Notes under the pieces: model-generated
Seen by the model: the letters and a program-made list of their open reading frames with translations, nothing else
The model's database searches: none
What the model was told of the DNA's origin: nothing
Position numbers and translations under genes: made by a program
Shown: piece after piece, positions 33,517-44,861 of the stretch
Layout of the letters: every line of letters begins with the position of its first letter
How positions within the stretch are numbered: position 1 is the first letter of the stretch
Assembly (NCBI GenBank): GCA_963932145.1
Contig: OZ010571.1
Location: forward strand, 158,967,173 to 159,031,172
DNA from: Acanthosepion lycidas
Taxonomy: Eukaryota; Mollusca; Cephalopoda; Sepiida; Sepiidae
Direction: 5' to 3'
DNA: 64,000 nt

Positions 33517-34110
33517 ATTACTCATGATCACTATTTACATTATTTGGACTATTGTCCTCATCTTTGTCACCATATTTATTACAATGATTCAGCCCTTCAG
33601 TATCTGTCTATATTTCTGAGATGAGGTATTATGTACATTATTTACATTGTTCAAACTATTGTCTTCATCTTTGTTGTCATATTTATTATGTTTCAGCCAT
33701 TGCACACTCCAGCCTTCTTCAGTTGGTTGGAAGGTCAAACTGAACTCTTTATTTCGCTCACTGGAGTAGACTGTTCTAGTTCAATGTTCCATGTTTAATG
33801 TCAGTTATCAGTTATCTCCTGTTAATTCCCCTCTCCAAGTTCTCCACTGACTTAAATGGGTATTGAACTCACTGAAGAAAGCCGGAACATACAATAGCCA
33901 AAACGTAATAAATATGGTGACAAAGATGAGGACAATAGTCCGAATAATGTAAATAGTGTACATAATACCTCATCTCAGAAATACAGACAGATACTGAAGG
34001 GCCGAAACGTTGTAATAAATATGGTGACAAAGATGAGGACAATAGTCCGAATAATGTAAATAGTGTACATAATACCTCATCTCTGAAATAAAGACAGATT
34101 ACTCATGATC
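33517..34110. mobile_element. HH-SINE inverted pair with perfect 13-bp target duplication
   Basis: The insert is 33530-34097, flanked by ATTACTCATGATC at 33517-33529 and again at 34098-34110. The left arm (minus strand, 33868 down to 33530) has a box B-like GAGTTCAATACCC-type head, then two body units: CTGAAGA at 33722-33716 with GAAAC at 33694-33690, and a second unit with CTGAAGGGCT near 33598. The right arm (plus strand, 33872-34097) begins with CTGAAGA at 33872 and also holds two units, the second starting CTGAAGGGCCGAAACG at 33994. Units repeat every 110-120 bases. The single flanking duplication shows that the head-to-head pair was inserted in one event. Confidence 0.85.
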
Positions 34111-34840
34111 TTCCAAGAATTAAGATTAAAGGAGAACTGTTAAATACCACCTGAAATTAACCACAACACTGGTCGGGGGGGGGGGGTACATGCAAATAGT
34201 CACTCACAAAAGAAAATAAGTATAGATAAAAATACTTGTATGTTTGTGCGTGTTTAAATATTTAATCTACTAAATAATTAAAACAGAAGACACCTGTAAG
34301 CAAATGGCTCATGTTTCCTTGACTAAAAGGAAATATCCAAATATATTTTGGGATTTACAGAGTTCATATAAATAACATTATTAGACATTTTTTTACTACT
34401 TCGATCCTTTTGCTTTCTTTCTTTCTTTTTAAGAAAGACATAAGTGTTTCTGTTCATTTTATATCTTGACTCAGATTTTTTGTTAACAGACATTTCTTTC
34501 AAATATAAATTTGTGTAAAACACAAAACTCAAAGTGAATTTCTCAGTCTCTGTGGCAAAATATCGAATTTTATCTTTTTTTTTAATTTGATTTTGTGACT
34601 GAATTTTTGTTATTTGTAACCAATCTAGAATCTGTATAAATGGTTTATTAATAAAGAGAAATCAAAAAGAAATTGGAAGCAGTCAGCCATGTTAGTCATT
34701 TGAAATCAATAAATGATCTGCAAAATTAAAATTGACATAAGAAAAATGGAGAAAAAAAGGATGAAAAAAGTTCAGCTTAGAAATCAATATTTAATTGACA
34801 AATGTTAATTTTTGTACATCCCATATACAGATCAATACAT
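34111..34840. other. AT-rich DNA, no gene
   Basis: Contains a G run at about 34175-34187 (minus-strand C run). Nothing else recognised. Confidence 0.55.
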
Positions 34841-35240
34841 GCACCAATTCCAAAATAAGTGGTGTATTAAAAGTACTCAAACCCCATTTTAATACACAGT
34901 ATATCTTCCTTAGATATTAACAACGGCCTGTATACATTCATGGAGAATACCATTTTGTGATACATTATTCCATGCCTTTTGTCCCTGCTGATGGAACACA
35001 GCAAGTTTGGTATATAGGTGGGTTAACTGAAGGAGTTCAATAGGGACAGGTATGTCAGTTATCTTGACCAGGGAAATTGTTGAACATCTAGCAAAAGTAA
35101 TATAGGAACCATGTGGGTAGGCATTATTATGTTGGAACTGCTCATCACCTTCAAGTTGCAAGAAGGACAACAGAAGGAAGTAGCTGTACAGTATTCTGCA
35201 TAGCACTGCTCAACATTCTCTCCACAAATACCAAAAGCAA
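34841..35240 (-). pseudogene. Tc1-like transposase C-terminal fragment
   Basis: Minus-strand frame at 34910-35206 reads FQHNNAYPH (from FQQDNAPPH, carrying the second catalytic Asp of Tc1), and later KAWNNVSQNGILHECIQAVVNI, resembling EWNNIPQxxIxxLIxSM...AVVNxxGG of Tc1 transposases. The middle block with the third catalytic residue is poorly preserved. The stretch 34790-34900 may hold a TIR but no partner end is seen. Old and incomplete. Confidence 0.6.
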
Positions 35241-35384
35241 GTGAAAGTTGTAACTTATGGCGCTCTACTAGTGGCTTTGCCTGTCATGGAAGAAGATACA
35301 CTAGATTAACTGATAGATTTGTTTTTTATGGCTTAACCCACTGCAAGCTATTTAAAACCAGGAAATATTTTTTAGGTAGTAAGA

Positions 35385-35612
35385 ATTTTTTTTTTTTTGT
35401 GATAATAATGGATTAGTGATACAAGTCATACTAATTGACCCATAGGTGGCAAGAGAAGTGATGTTTCATACTTTTCCCAAGGGTATTTGCACATAAGTGA
35501 ATATATTGAATTGTAACTCGGCTCTCCGATTAACAGCACCTGGTATTCCCAAGTGGTCACCCATCTAAGTACTGACCAGGCTCAATGTTGCTGATCATAC
35601 AGAAACCAGTGT
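35385..35612 (-). repeat. SINE with 5S rRNA-like head fused to tRNA-SINE body
   Basis: On the minus strand, 35605-35530 reads AACATTGAGCCTGGTCAGTA, CTTAGATGGGTGACCACTTG, GGAATACCAGGTGCTG, which is the 3' half of 5S rRNA. It runs into AGAGCCGAGTTACAATTC (a decayed box B region), then TTCACTTATGTGCAAATACC and CTTGGGAAAAGTATGA, the body shared with SINEs at 51000, 57215 and 59665. So a 5S-type head replaced or joined a tRNA-type head. Confidence 0.7.
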
Positions 35613-35955
35613 TTCAAGATGATGCTATCAAAATTCAAACCTCTAGAAATCTATGTCATATAAACAAAGACCCATTACATGTATGAAGGCAAAATCTCAT
35701 TACTAAACAGATCACCTGCTGATTCCCCAGATGAACTTCTCACTAGATCACTGAAGACATGCATGACATGTTATGATAGAAATCTGGATAGAAACATGCC
35801 TTCCAGAAATATGCTGGAATTCAATGATTTCTGTTGAATCTGCTATGGTCACATTTGATCAGACATTTGCTATTGACACTGCTGTGATCTTTGCAATCCA
35901 CTGATATTGGCCTCAAAGTCTGAAGCTATTCCAAAACTTTGTCTACAAGTGAAGA
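35613..35955. other. Unassigned DNA between repeats
   Basis: Slightly GC-richer than the surroundings, possibly the interior of the LINE fragment that follows, but no RT block is recognised. Confidence 0.4.
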
Positions 35956-36240
35956 AATATAAATTTGGCCCCTGTTGCCAACACCACATCACACACTATC
36001 AACATGCATCATATTCAATAGAAACAGTAATTCTCTAGTGACCCTCTTATCAACAGCTCAGAATCCAACCCTTCTCAAATATCTTCTCTATGTACTGTCC
36101 CTTCAGGATGTGAGTGATCATGACTCTCCACAACTTCCTATCCTTTGTAGCTCTTACTAACATTTGTCTTTATCATCTCTATCATCATCTGTTCCATACA
36201 AGCTCATCAGGTAGGTGGATCACTGCTTCTCCCTGACTCT
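35956..36240 (-). pseudogene. LINE family B tail, reverse strand
   Basis: The minus strand at about 36060-36160 reads RATKDRKLWRVMITHILKGQ then YIEKIFEKGW, the C-terminal block of the family-B RT. The rest is decayed. Confidence 0.65.
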
Positions 36241-36779
36241 TGTCTTCAATATCTCCTGTGACTGTCAAATTCTCTAAGCCTTCTTTCTATATTAACAGCT
36301 CCCAAAATTTCTGTTGTCTCCTTTCTGAGTCTCTTTTTGTTTCTATTTTCCTTAAAATTTCCCCCATTGCTTACACACACCATAAGCAACATATGTGCAA
36401 CTACATGGCAGGACACCTGTTGGCAATGGAGTCTTTCACCACACTTAAATTTCCTGTAACATCACTCGAAACATCACAGACATTGCATCGTTATGAGTTT
36501 TAGTATGTCACAAAATGAGTAAAATTTAAAACTTAGTCTGATCAGCTATTGCCCACTAATATGCATTTGCATCACCCTTCAAAAGGTCACAATTGTTTTC
36601 CTCCACTCCATACATTCATACTCTCATTGAAAAATTTATCTTTTCATCCTGCATTTTAGAGAAGAATATAAATAAAACATTACTTTCACATATCAATTAT
36701 TTTGTTACAACGCTGAAGAAAAAAAAAAAAAAAAAGAAAGAAGAAAGAAAAAAAGAAGAAAACTGTTGAAGATAATCTC

Positions 36780-37115
36780 AAATGTTAATCCTTTGGATTC
36801 ATTCTAGAGGATTAAAGTGTTGGTTTGTGAATTTGGTGGTATATTAATTATGAGTTCAATCCCTGGTTTAGGTAGTACAGACATTCACTGGAAACAAGAC
36901 TAGCAATAACTAAGTAGTATCTTAAAAAAAAAAGAACAAAATATCCCTAAACATGGACAGTAGAACAAAAACAATCTACCTCCTTAAATAGAGAGTTCAG
37001 TTCAAAATTCTCTGAAGATTACCTGGATCGACAGACACCTGAAGAAGGCCGGAGGGTGCAACAGCTGAAACGTGATAACAACAAGAATGAGGACATTAGT
37101 CTGAATTGTTTACAT
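36780..37115 (+). repeat. HH-SINE copy with head and body
   Basis: Head with box B-like ATGAGTTCAATCCCTGG (36851-36867); body ending in CACCTGAAGAAGGCCGGAGG. Core: CTGAAGA 37039-37045, AGGCC, loop, CAGCT, GAAAC 37067-37071, GTGATAACAAC. The 3' end is truncated after GAGGACATTAGTCTGAAT. Stem II is weakened by base changes. Confidence 0.6.
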
Positions 37116-38960
37116 TTGCTTCCACAGGCTAAATTTATTTGTACTGCTAGTACATAATTTTAAATTTTATAAGTAGTTGGATTTTAGCTAATTACAGAGT
37201 CATTTCCACTTATTTATCTGCAAATAATTATTAAATAAATTCTATAAACAGATAGTGAGTTGATAATTAATTTAAGGGTCACCTTCAGCAGCCATTAAAT
37301 GAGTAAATGATATTTTTTAAATTATTACAGAAAAATAATTTGCTTGTCTAAGATTTTAAGATGAGTTGTCATTATTGTTATCTTTTAATTTTCTGATTTT
37401 CACCAAGTAAATTGGAATAACCTAAATTTGAAATAAAAAAAATTATAGTTGAATGTTGAAATAATATTTACCTGCCTAGAAGAAACAAGAATGCAAACTA
37501 CCTTTAAAATGATAGGATATAAAAAAAATTGTCATTCCCATAACAGCTAGAGGACTGGAACAAATTTTAACATCAAATTTCAAAAGATGAGAACAAAGAT
37601 TAAATGTAGATGTAATTAAGCTGTAAAACTGACAAATTAATCCATAATTTCAATTCAGTTTAAAAAAAAAAAAAATAAAATAAAAGTAAAACTCTGACAT
37701 AAGAAAACTATAGCAAGCAAAATCCAGTAAAATTCCACAATAATTGCTGAATAAATTATAAGCAGGACAATTTTTAATTAAAAATAAATGACAGTAAATT
37801 ATTTTCAAACAACATTTTTTTTTTTTAATTCTGGATTTCATAAAAATATTTAAAGGAAAAAACTGCTTCAATATTAAAATGACGATATTCTGACATTAGC
37901 TTTAATATCTATAAATGAATAAAAAAATAAACATAAAACAATGTTGATAGATTCAAAATAGATTGATCTTTTTATCGATATTTCTCCAGCAAACAATTTT
38001 AGGGTATAAAACTGTTTTGATTATCCTGCAAGAAAAACATGAACTTTTAAGAGACTCTACAGCCAACAGTATTTTCTTATTGGTTTAAGAATGATTATGT
38101 CCATTCACATTTTGTAGAACATTTTCTATGAGGATTATGCAAAGATAGGATGAAATATTAAGAAAAAGCCACAAATTGTTAACTGAATATATCTTACAAA
38201 AGTTTTGTAGAATTACCTTCATAACATATTCCTTTACATACTGCCAAAGAAACACGGATGTTATTGTAATGCTCAAAGGCAAGTTTTCATGATCACATGA
38301 ACAAAAAGGCAAAAAACAATATAAACATATACACTTTTCCTGGGAACAAAAATAATGTAATAATAATCAATGTAAACAAACAAAATAAATGGACTTCAGT
38401 CATCATTAATGACAGGCCCTTGAGCAAATAGTCAGTCTAGTCTTTCTTCTGGGTTTTATAGCAAAATGGAAATTCAATCATATTTATATTGTTACTCGTT
38501 TGAATAAAAATGTCCACAGCACAAAATTACCAAAGTCAACAAGGACCTTTGAATTTTAAAAACATGTGCCATAGTTGACAGACAAGCACTTCCCATCAAT
38601 GATTCGACAATTAAAGGAAATAAATTGTTCCAAATATTATTTCAAAAAGAAAAGGTTGAAAACTCTTCAATTTTAATTCAAGTCAACATCCAGCCAAGCA
38701 CAGTCTTTTATAAGGATGTCAACAGGCTGAAATACTTTCATTTGTATACTCAATGCAAAGACAAAATATTTATGATTTTTATTTTTTTTTAAATTAGATA
38801 CTGATTGTAGGAAAAAAATTAAAATAGAAAAATATCTAGAAAGAAAGAATAGTAAATTAAAAAAAGAGCAATAAGCAAAAATCTTTTTTCTCTTCAATTA
38901 ATTTGTGTGAACTTACATTCCTCAAAGCAAAGGCTTTTCTTTCTTTGTCAACATTGAGAT
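37116..38960. other. AT-rich DNA, no gene
   Basis: About 1.8 kb without recognised coding, RNA or repeat signal. Confidence 0.55.
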
Positions 38961-38964
38961 AAAA

Positions 38965-39480
38965 AAAAAAATAAATAGCTTAGTTATGGAATTGTTATTA
39001 TCTCCAGGAATGACAAGCAAATACATAGAATACTTCCAGGAATTGGCAATAGAAACATCACTTCTAATGCTCACTATCAGCTTAAATACATAAATGACAC
39101 TTTCATATTCTAGCCTCAAGAAGATGTGCAAATACTTCTAGACAATGTGAACTCGATAACACTTTACATAAAATTCAAAATGGAAAAACAAATAGAACAA
39201 GTGGCCTTCATGAATGTACTAACAACTTGCACAGAATATACGAGTTTGAGAACATTCACTTGATTATATCTGAACTCCATTTCCCCCAACCATATAAAGT
39301 CAAGAAAGGTATTGTCTGCTCCCTACAACACTGAGCCAAACTAATAAGTGGAAACCAACAGGAGATGATCAACATTAAAAATCCCTTCCAAAATAGCAAC
39401 CTACCATGCAAGTATATCATCATTTTATATGAGAAGAGATCGAAGGGTCAAGAACAACAAAAAATTTACATGGTACCATG
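38965..39480 (+). pseudogene. Penelope-like RT fragment, old
   Basis: Same family as 27815-28975. Plus-strand frames read SPGMTSKYIEYFQELAIETS, LKYINDTFIF (decayed RYVDDTFIL), PQEDVQILLDNVNSI, IKFKMEKQ and AFMNVLTT (from PFLDVLI). Only the palm region remains, with several stops. Much older than the 28-kb copy judging by the number of changes. Confidence 0.75.
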
Positions 39481-39489
39481 TCTAGTAAT

Positions 39490-39750
39490 GGATAGTATGT
39501 CTACCATACATAAGGGGCCCATCTGAAAGTTAAGTTCAATCCCTTGGCCTGGTAGTGCTGAAAAGTCATATGGTCTGGTTCAATAGAAGAAACAAATAAG
39601 TGATATGTGTTATCTCCCCTTAAACTTGAAAAACAAATTGAATAAAGGGTTTGGTCTGAAGTACAAAGAGAGAGGGAGACAGTAAGCAAAACCTGGAGCC
39701 TGTAGAATACAAGAACCAAAAAGTTTGAGTATAACAACTAAGATGGGCAT
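39490..39750 (+). repeat. tRNA-headed SINE, HH-SINE relative
   Basis: Box B-like AAGTTCAATCCCTTGG (39531-39546) followed by TGCTGAAAAGTCATATGG and TTGAATAAAGGGTTTGGTCT. The GAATAAAGGGTT block matches the HH-SINE body, but no hammerhead-like core follows. Confidence 0.5.
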
Positions 39751-39814
39751 ACTGGTCTAAAAATAAAGGATATAAGAAAAATAGAATGTTAAGATTTGAC
39801 ACATGTGATGCAAC

Positions 39815-39951
39815 ATTACATTAGGTTGTCTTCCATTTATAGCACACTGAATATATATTTATTGATGTATTGATGATTATAATGTTGGATGCACCAGGTA
39901 TTTCATGAGACATATTTAGCGGGCTATAAATGGAAGACAACCTAATGTAAT
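39815..39951. mobile_element. 137-bp MITE with 29-bp perfect TIRs
   Basis: ATTACATTAGGTTGTCTTCC with ATTTATAGC at 39815-39843 is exactly repeated in reverse complement at 39923-39951. The spacer is AT-rich. The TTAGGTTG terminal motif and flanking TA steps suggest a mariner-type non-autonomous element. Confidence 0.8.
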
Positions 39952-41044
39952 AGCATGCTAAATATGTTATATTGATAAATTTTCTGAGAAAAACTCCTTA
40001 TTAAACCAAAAAAGGGAATTGACTGTAAACTGTAGACAGTCTACCTTTTACCTTAAAATATGTTTAAACTTTGAATTTGATAATACTTTTTCTTATAGTA
40101 ATAATAATCAGTAGATTAACTGCAGTGCACCTTATATGACTTATTCTAGTTGTAAGATTCATTTTGATTTAATATAGCTCTGTATTGATGTTTAGTTAGT
40201 AGTATTAACATCTTATATGGATGCACAGGTGTTTAATTAGTTTTATATCATGCATTGATTAGTTAGTATTATTAACATCTTATATGGATGCTCTTTACTT
40301 GGTTGCATGTTAATTTACCAAAGTAGTTTTGTATTTATGATCTGTTCTTTTTTTTTTTTATCAAAAAGTTAAGGTATTTACTGATTTGTTAAAGGGGCCT
40401 TTTATTTATCAATTACAAAATTTTATGTAGGTAGCTGACCAAGTATATAACTAGTTAGCATTATGTTAAATTTGTAACTGTCCATAATGAAATTGTCTAG
40501 ACACTGTGTCATGACCTATATAAAAAACAATTTTTTTTCATGAGTTTGAATTTAGCATAGGTAAAATTCATTGGTTATTTATGGTAAAGCCCACAAGCCT
40601 ATTTTTAATTCCGTTTTTTTTTTTTTTTTTTTCCCCCTTGAGAAAAAAGTAGTATTCTGCTTTTAGAAATTAAAATAATCATTCATTCACCATTAGCTTA
40701 CAATCACCCAAGGGGACACATTTGTAGTGTTGAAACATAATTGTAATTAATTTGTGAATTTTAACATGTTTTTGTTTTAATATCCTAAAATAAATAATAT
40801 TTAGCTCTATTCTGTATTGGGCCCTCTTTTAAATTAAATGTTACGGACAGTGGAATTATACTCCATTCATTCTCATTTTACCTGGAGATATATATATATA
40901 TATATATATATGAGTGTGATGGATAAACAATCGTCTAAATTACACAAAAATATTTTAACAGATATATGCACCAAAATTGCACAAAAATATCTTGAAACTC
41001 TAAATATCTTGAAATACTAAAGAGTAAATTTATTCAATAAAATT
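39952..41044. other. AT-rich DNA with a direct repeat, no gene
   Basis: TTAACATCTTATATGGATGC occurs at about 40206 and again at about 40273. T and TA runs at 40618-40632 and 40889-40911. No gene. Confidence 0.55.
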
Positions 41045-41690
41045 GCCAGTGGCTTCAACTAGAGCTTCCAGACGACTTCAGAATCTCCTGCAACTATTGT
41101 GGATGGTCTCCTTGTATTTTAAGTTGGTGAATGATGCCATAATCCTTGCCTTCAGTTCATCTTTGGTATTACAAGGAGTTTTGTTGGTCTCTTGCTCAAC
41201 TTCACCCCACACATAATAATTAAGGGGTTTGCAGTCTGGTGGGTTTAGTGGCCAGATATAAGGGGTGATGTGGTCGCAGAAATTGTCTGACAGCCATGAC
41301 TGGCTTCTCCTGCTTGTGTGGCATGATGCAGAGTTCTGTTGCCAGACATAAGATCTTCCAGCAGCCACGCTCTTGACCCAGAGTAGCACTACCTCCTCAA
41401 GGCACTTGACATATGCCCTGTGGGAAGATGAATGGAGGCATAACATCACCATCACTAGTGATCACTCCAAAAACCTTCATAATCACCATTAGACTCATCC
41501 AACTCTTTCCAAATCCCCTACACTGTCATTATATTGACACCAAAACACTATGAAATGTCTGTATTGGAGCTTCTGGCATGAATGCCAAGTAGTATAGCAT
41601 GCCATTTCCAAATTTCTGGCAGAATGAATAGCATCACCGTGCTCTTTTTCTCGCTGATGGTGCCCAACTGACCCTACTATATTGTGCAAT
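41045..41690 (-). pseudogene. mariner-type transposase, internally shortened
   Basis: The minus-strand open stretch 41078-41455 reads CLEEVVLLWVKSVAAGRSYV, WQQNSASCHTSRRSQSW (from WQQDSAPCHTS), NFCDHITPYIWPLNPPDCKP, LNYYVWGEVEQETNKTPCNT and KDELKARIMASFTNL, a mariner transposase C-terminal half with the second and third catalytic blocks (the second Asp is Asn here). Just upstream, VFGVITSDGDVMPPF-like sequence in the next frame, then a helix-turn-helix-like N-terminal part at 41495-41690. The middle, including the first catalytic Asp, is missing. The C-terminal half is well preserved for a broken element. Confidence 0.8.
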
Positions 41691-41819
41691 TGACAAAATC
41701 AAAAACAAACAACATGCATGCATGAAATTACAAATATAAAATGGCGACAATGGCGACCCACTGTGTGTGTGTGTGCGTGTGTATAATTTATCAATTTTTT
41801 TAAAATTGGAATTACCCAA

Positions 41820-42345
41820 AGCAAGGCAGTAATGCCACTAAAACACAAGGAATTACAGGTTATGGATTAATTAGGAACAGAAATGTTAATGATGAGCAGA
41901 AAGAGAAGAGAGTAATCAAGTGAATAGTAGATAGCAATTGACATTGCATCTAAATTTTTGCAGATTAAAGTTGGCTGGAAAGCATGAAGCTAGAAGAGAG
42001 TTCCACAAGTGACAGAAGAAACTGTTAGCATAGAATTTACAGCTACATCTGTCCAGCTCAACTGTAAATTGATGAGATCTTGATGCCAGTTTAGTGCTGC
42101 GCTTAAATTCAAAAACTATGTACCTTATCAATGAGCTCATTCAAGCAATTACGATGAATGTATTTATAGAAAAGACAGTGTGGCAACCTTACAGCAGTGG
42201 GAAAGGGACTGGAGCTGAGCTACCAGATCAGGACCAATAATATTGCAGATTCTTCTTTGGATCTTATCAAGGAGCTCAAGGTAAATAGCAGAAACACCAA
42301 ACCATATGTGGCAGCAATATTTTAAATTTTTTACCTACTTTCTAA
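41820..42345 (-). pseudogene. Jockey-type LINE 3' end
   Basis: Base-level match to 11880-12320: AAAGCAAGGCAGTAATGCCA near 41819, AGAGAGTTCCACAAG near 41995, and on the minus strand LFYKYIHRNCLNELIDKVH near 42110-42170 equals the LFYKYFHGNCSDKLLSLVL block. 5' truncated and broken by stops. Confidence 0.75.
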
Positions 42346-42409
42346 CAATATTGTTTAATGTCAGGATTAAGTCTGAATAAGAGCACATAGCAGAATTAAA
42401 CCTGATTAA

Positions 42410-42872
42410 ATATGACACGAACAGTGCAGTTTCCTTTAAAACACCAGAACAATGAATGTAATATTTATGATCAGAATAATATCAAAAATGCAATGAAAAT
42501 GCAAAAGGATGTATTCCCATGTTTTATGGCTTATACAAAAGTGTTTGATATGGTACAACACAAAGAACTATTTGAACTGCTAGGGAAGCTTGATTTATTT
42601 GGAAAATATGTTACAATAATCAAAAACTGGGAGGAAATCATCTGCATACAGATAGAAAATGAATTCAGTAAATACACAAGGATGTGCCTTCTCAATGAAC
42701 TAATTCAACCATGACAGCAAGGTAATCCTGAGAGAAGCTGCAAGTTTTATTATTGGTGGCCAGAATCTTTATATAAGATACACAGATAACACCACCATGT
42801 TGATAGGAGACACAGAAAGGAAACTACAGGAACTATTGGAGAAAGTATTTATTTTTTAACAATTGTTCAAAC
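42410..42872 (+). pseudogene. LINE family B, RT centre
   Basis: FPCFMAYTKVFDMVQHKELF at about 42510-42570 is RT motif A of the LCFIDYTKAFDxVQHxKLF type, followed by a match to NEFSKYT then degenerate GCVLSPDLFN; LYIRYTDNTTMLIGDTERKL at about 42768-42830 across frames is the NIRYADDTTLIA block. A 100-codon open frame covers the first half. Insertion of a reverse Jockey piece separates it from the C-terminal part at 43875-44450. Confidence 0.7.
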
Positions 42873-42884
42873 AATACAAGGCCC

Positions 42885-43275
42885 AAGTGCTACTCAAAGC
42901 AGGTTACTGAATGAGGAGGAGGAGGTAAGAAGTGCAGTTTATGAGTATATGTATATGAAAGAATGATTAACCTTATACTTGAAGGGGTTAAAATTGTAGT
43001 GACTAGGGGGAAGCATCTTCTTGGGAGTCTGATAAAGTAGCAGTTCTTTGAAAGTAGTTGTCTAAATGGAATTTCCTTCATAACAATGGAATATGAAAGG
43101 AATGGAGATGATTTATTCCAGTGTAAATGGCATGGTTGATCTTGACTGTGACATCCCAGATATGGCAGCCATATTCCATTATTGGCCTGATAGAGCTCTT
43201 GTAAATATAAGCATTGCAGGAGTCAAGTACTTACTGGAGTGGTACAAGGTGTTGCAAAAAGCTACATCTGTTTAG
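42885..43275 (-). pseudogene. Jockey-type LINE fragment
   Basis: The minus strand reads YKSSIRPIMEYGCHIWDV at about 43150-43205 (the IxPxMEYxxHIW block) and PPSHYNFNPFKYK near 42960-43000, matching the C-terminal block at 3660-3720. Lies between two halves of the family-B LINE. Confidence 0.7.
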
Positions 43276-43874
43276 TTGTACCCAGTCTTTTCATGATCAC
43301 AATTGGTGAGACTACCACAAAACTCCACACACAACCACTGAATCATCAGTCTCTGCTGTTCTCTTGTTCTTTTATCGTGTGACTGGGGGTCAGAAATTTG
43401 CATAAACCACAAGTTCATCTCACAAATTATCTGAGCTATGAGATCAGGTTTTTCTTAAATTGTAGCTTTTGGATTGGCCATGTTTTCTTCCAAGTATCTT
43501 GCACACACGACACGTAAAGTGGGTTTTGATCCAGGAGGTAAACCGTTTTCCCTTATCAAACAAAGAACTGATGATTTTTCCACCATCTATGATGATGGAT
43601 CATATATATTGAGGTTTATGGTGAACAAGTCCCAATAGGAGTTCAAGGTAAGAAGCTTCTTTGAGAAAATCATTCATCATGATGGGTAAAAATCCAGGGT
43701 CTGCTAAGTGATGATGTTTGATTTTGGAGGTATTGAATATTGCAAAAGCAAATTTTTCCACCCTTTGAGTAATTAGAGTTTGGTCTCAAGTCCCCCAGGT
43801 TTTAGAAGTGCACCTATGCAATGTTGTATGCTCTTCATAGATATTTAATAGAGATGTGACAGTAGAAAAGGAAA
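43276..43874. other. Unassigned DNA within the LINE cluster
   Basis: GC-richer than the flanks. The minus strand has scattered reading frames without a stable family match; a transposon origin is likely but not shown. Confidence 0.4.
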
Positions 43875-44455
43875 ATGAGAAGAAAGGACTAAACATTAAC
43901 ATGTAAGAAGGCTGAATGTGTGATTGTCAGCAAGAGGAATATCCCAAGCTAAGATCTACAAATTGTAGATGCCAAAATCAAGCAGGTATGAAAATTTAAA
44001 TATCGGAGAACATGGTAAAATGCAACACCAAAATCCAAAGGCACATTTTAATAGCAAAATATGCCTTCCAAAAGCTAAGTAAAATATTAAGAAACAAGAA
44101 AAGTCTGTTAAAAACAAAGAAAAGAGAGCTGAACTATGTAATATCAGTCGTATGTTAATAAATGCAGATGAATGGAAACCAAAAGGAACCTTATACTTAG
44201 AAAGTGACAGTTGAAATTTCTAAGGCACAATGAGTAAATGAGGTTTGGAAAATTTGACACTCACAAGACATATCGAAGGCAAGAGACACAGAAGTAACAT
44301 TCGAACAAGTATGTGTAAACGGATGGTAGAACAGAGACTTAGAAAGATAGTGAAAAGATAAACATTACTAAGAGCTACAAGGGTAGTGAAGAGCAATGAT
44401 CAGCTACATCTTGAAATGACACAGCAAAGAGAAGAATATATTGTGAAAATTCTGA
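43875..44455 (+). pseudogene. LINE family B, RT C-terminal part
   Basis: Frames read GLNIN.KKAECVIVSKRN, KFKYLG, AKYAFQKLSKILRNKKSLLK, TKKREL, LENLTLTRHIEGKRHRSN and TLLRATR. These match the conserved C-terminal region of a widespread LINE RT (KxxxAKxAFxxLxxIL..., GHIxGKRxRGRQR, TLLRATRDRKLW). Several frame changes. Likely the same element as 42410-42872. Confidence 0.75.
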
Positions 44456-44861
44456 GCAATTTTGATTTACTGACAAAAAGATATATATTTGTTTTATTGA
44501 AAATGCATTTAGAGTTTTAAATTTATGATGTTACCTATCAGTCTCAAATATTATGCTGTCATGTGTTTGTGTTGAGTCTTTTTTTAAAAATAAATATAAT
44601 ATGTTTGTTCCTAATATCAATAAAATTTTTATAATACAGAGATGTTTACTTTTTCCTAATACTTTTGTTGTTTTCTTTCTATTTATATATATTTTTATAT
44701 TATCTAGAAATATTTCTTGTATTTCTTTTCTCTGTGTGTGTGTGGGAGTGCTTGTTTGGCAATAATTTAATAAAGTTATTATCAGATAACTGGCAAGTTA
44801 GCCGATGAGATAATGTGGTAACTGTATAACTAATACACTATATATAGATATATAGGTACAT

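Noticed and set aside
36080-36240. Host exon suggested by a GC-richer stretch with open frames
   Set aside because: The minus strand reads as a LINE RT tail (RATKDRKLWRVMITHILKG).
43276-43874. A Pao/BEL-like protease segment suggested by LADPGFLP on the minus strand
   Set aside because: Only a few residues fit and the rest of the frame shows no supporting block.
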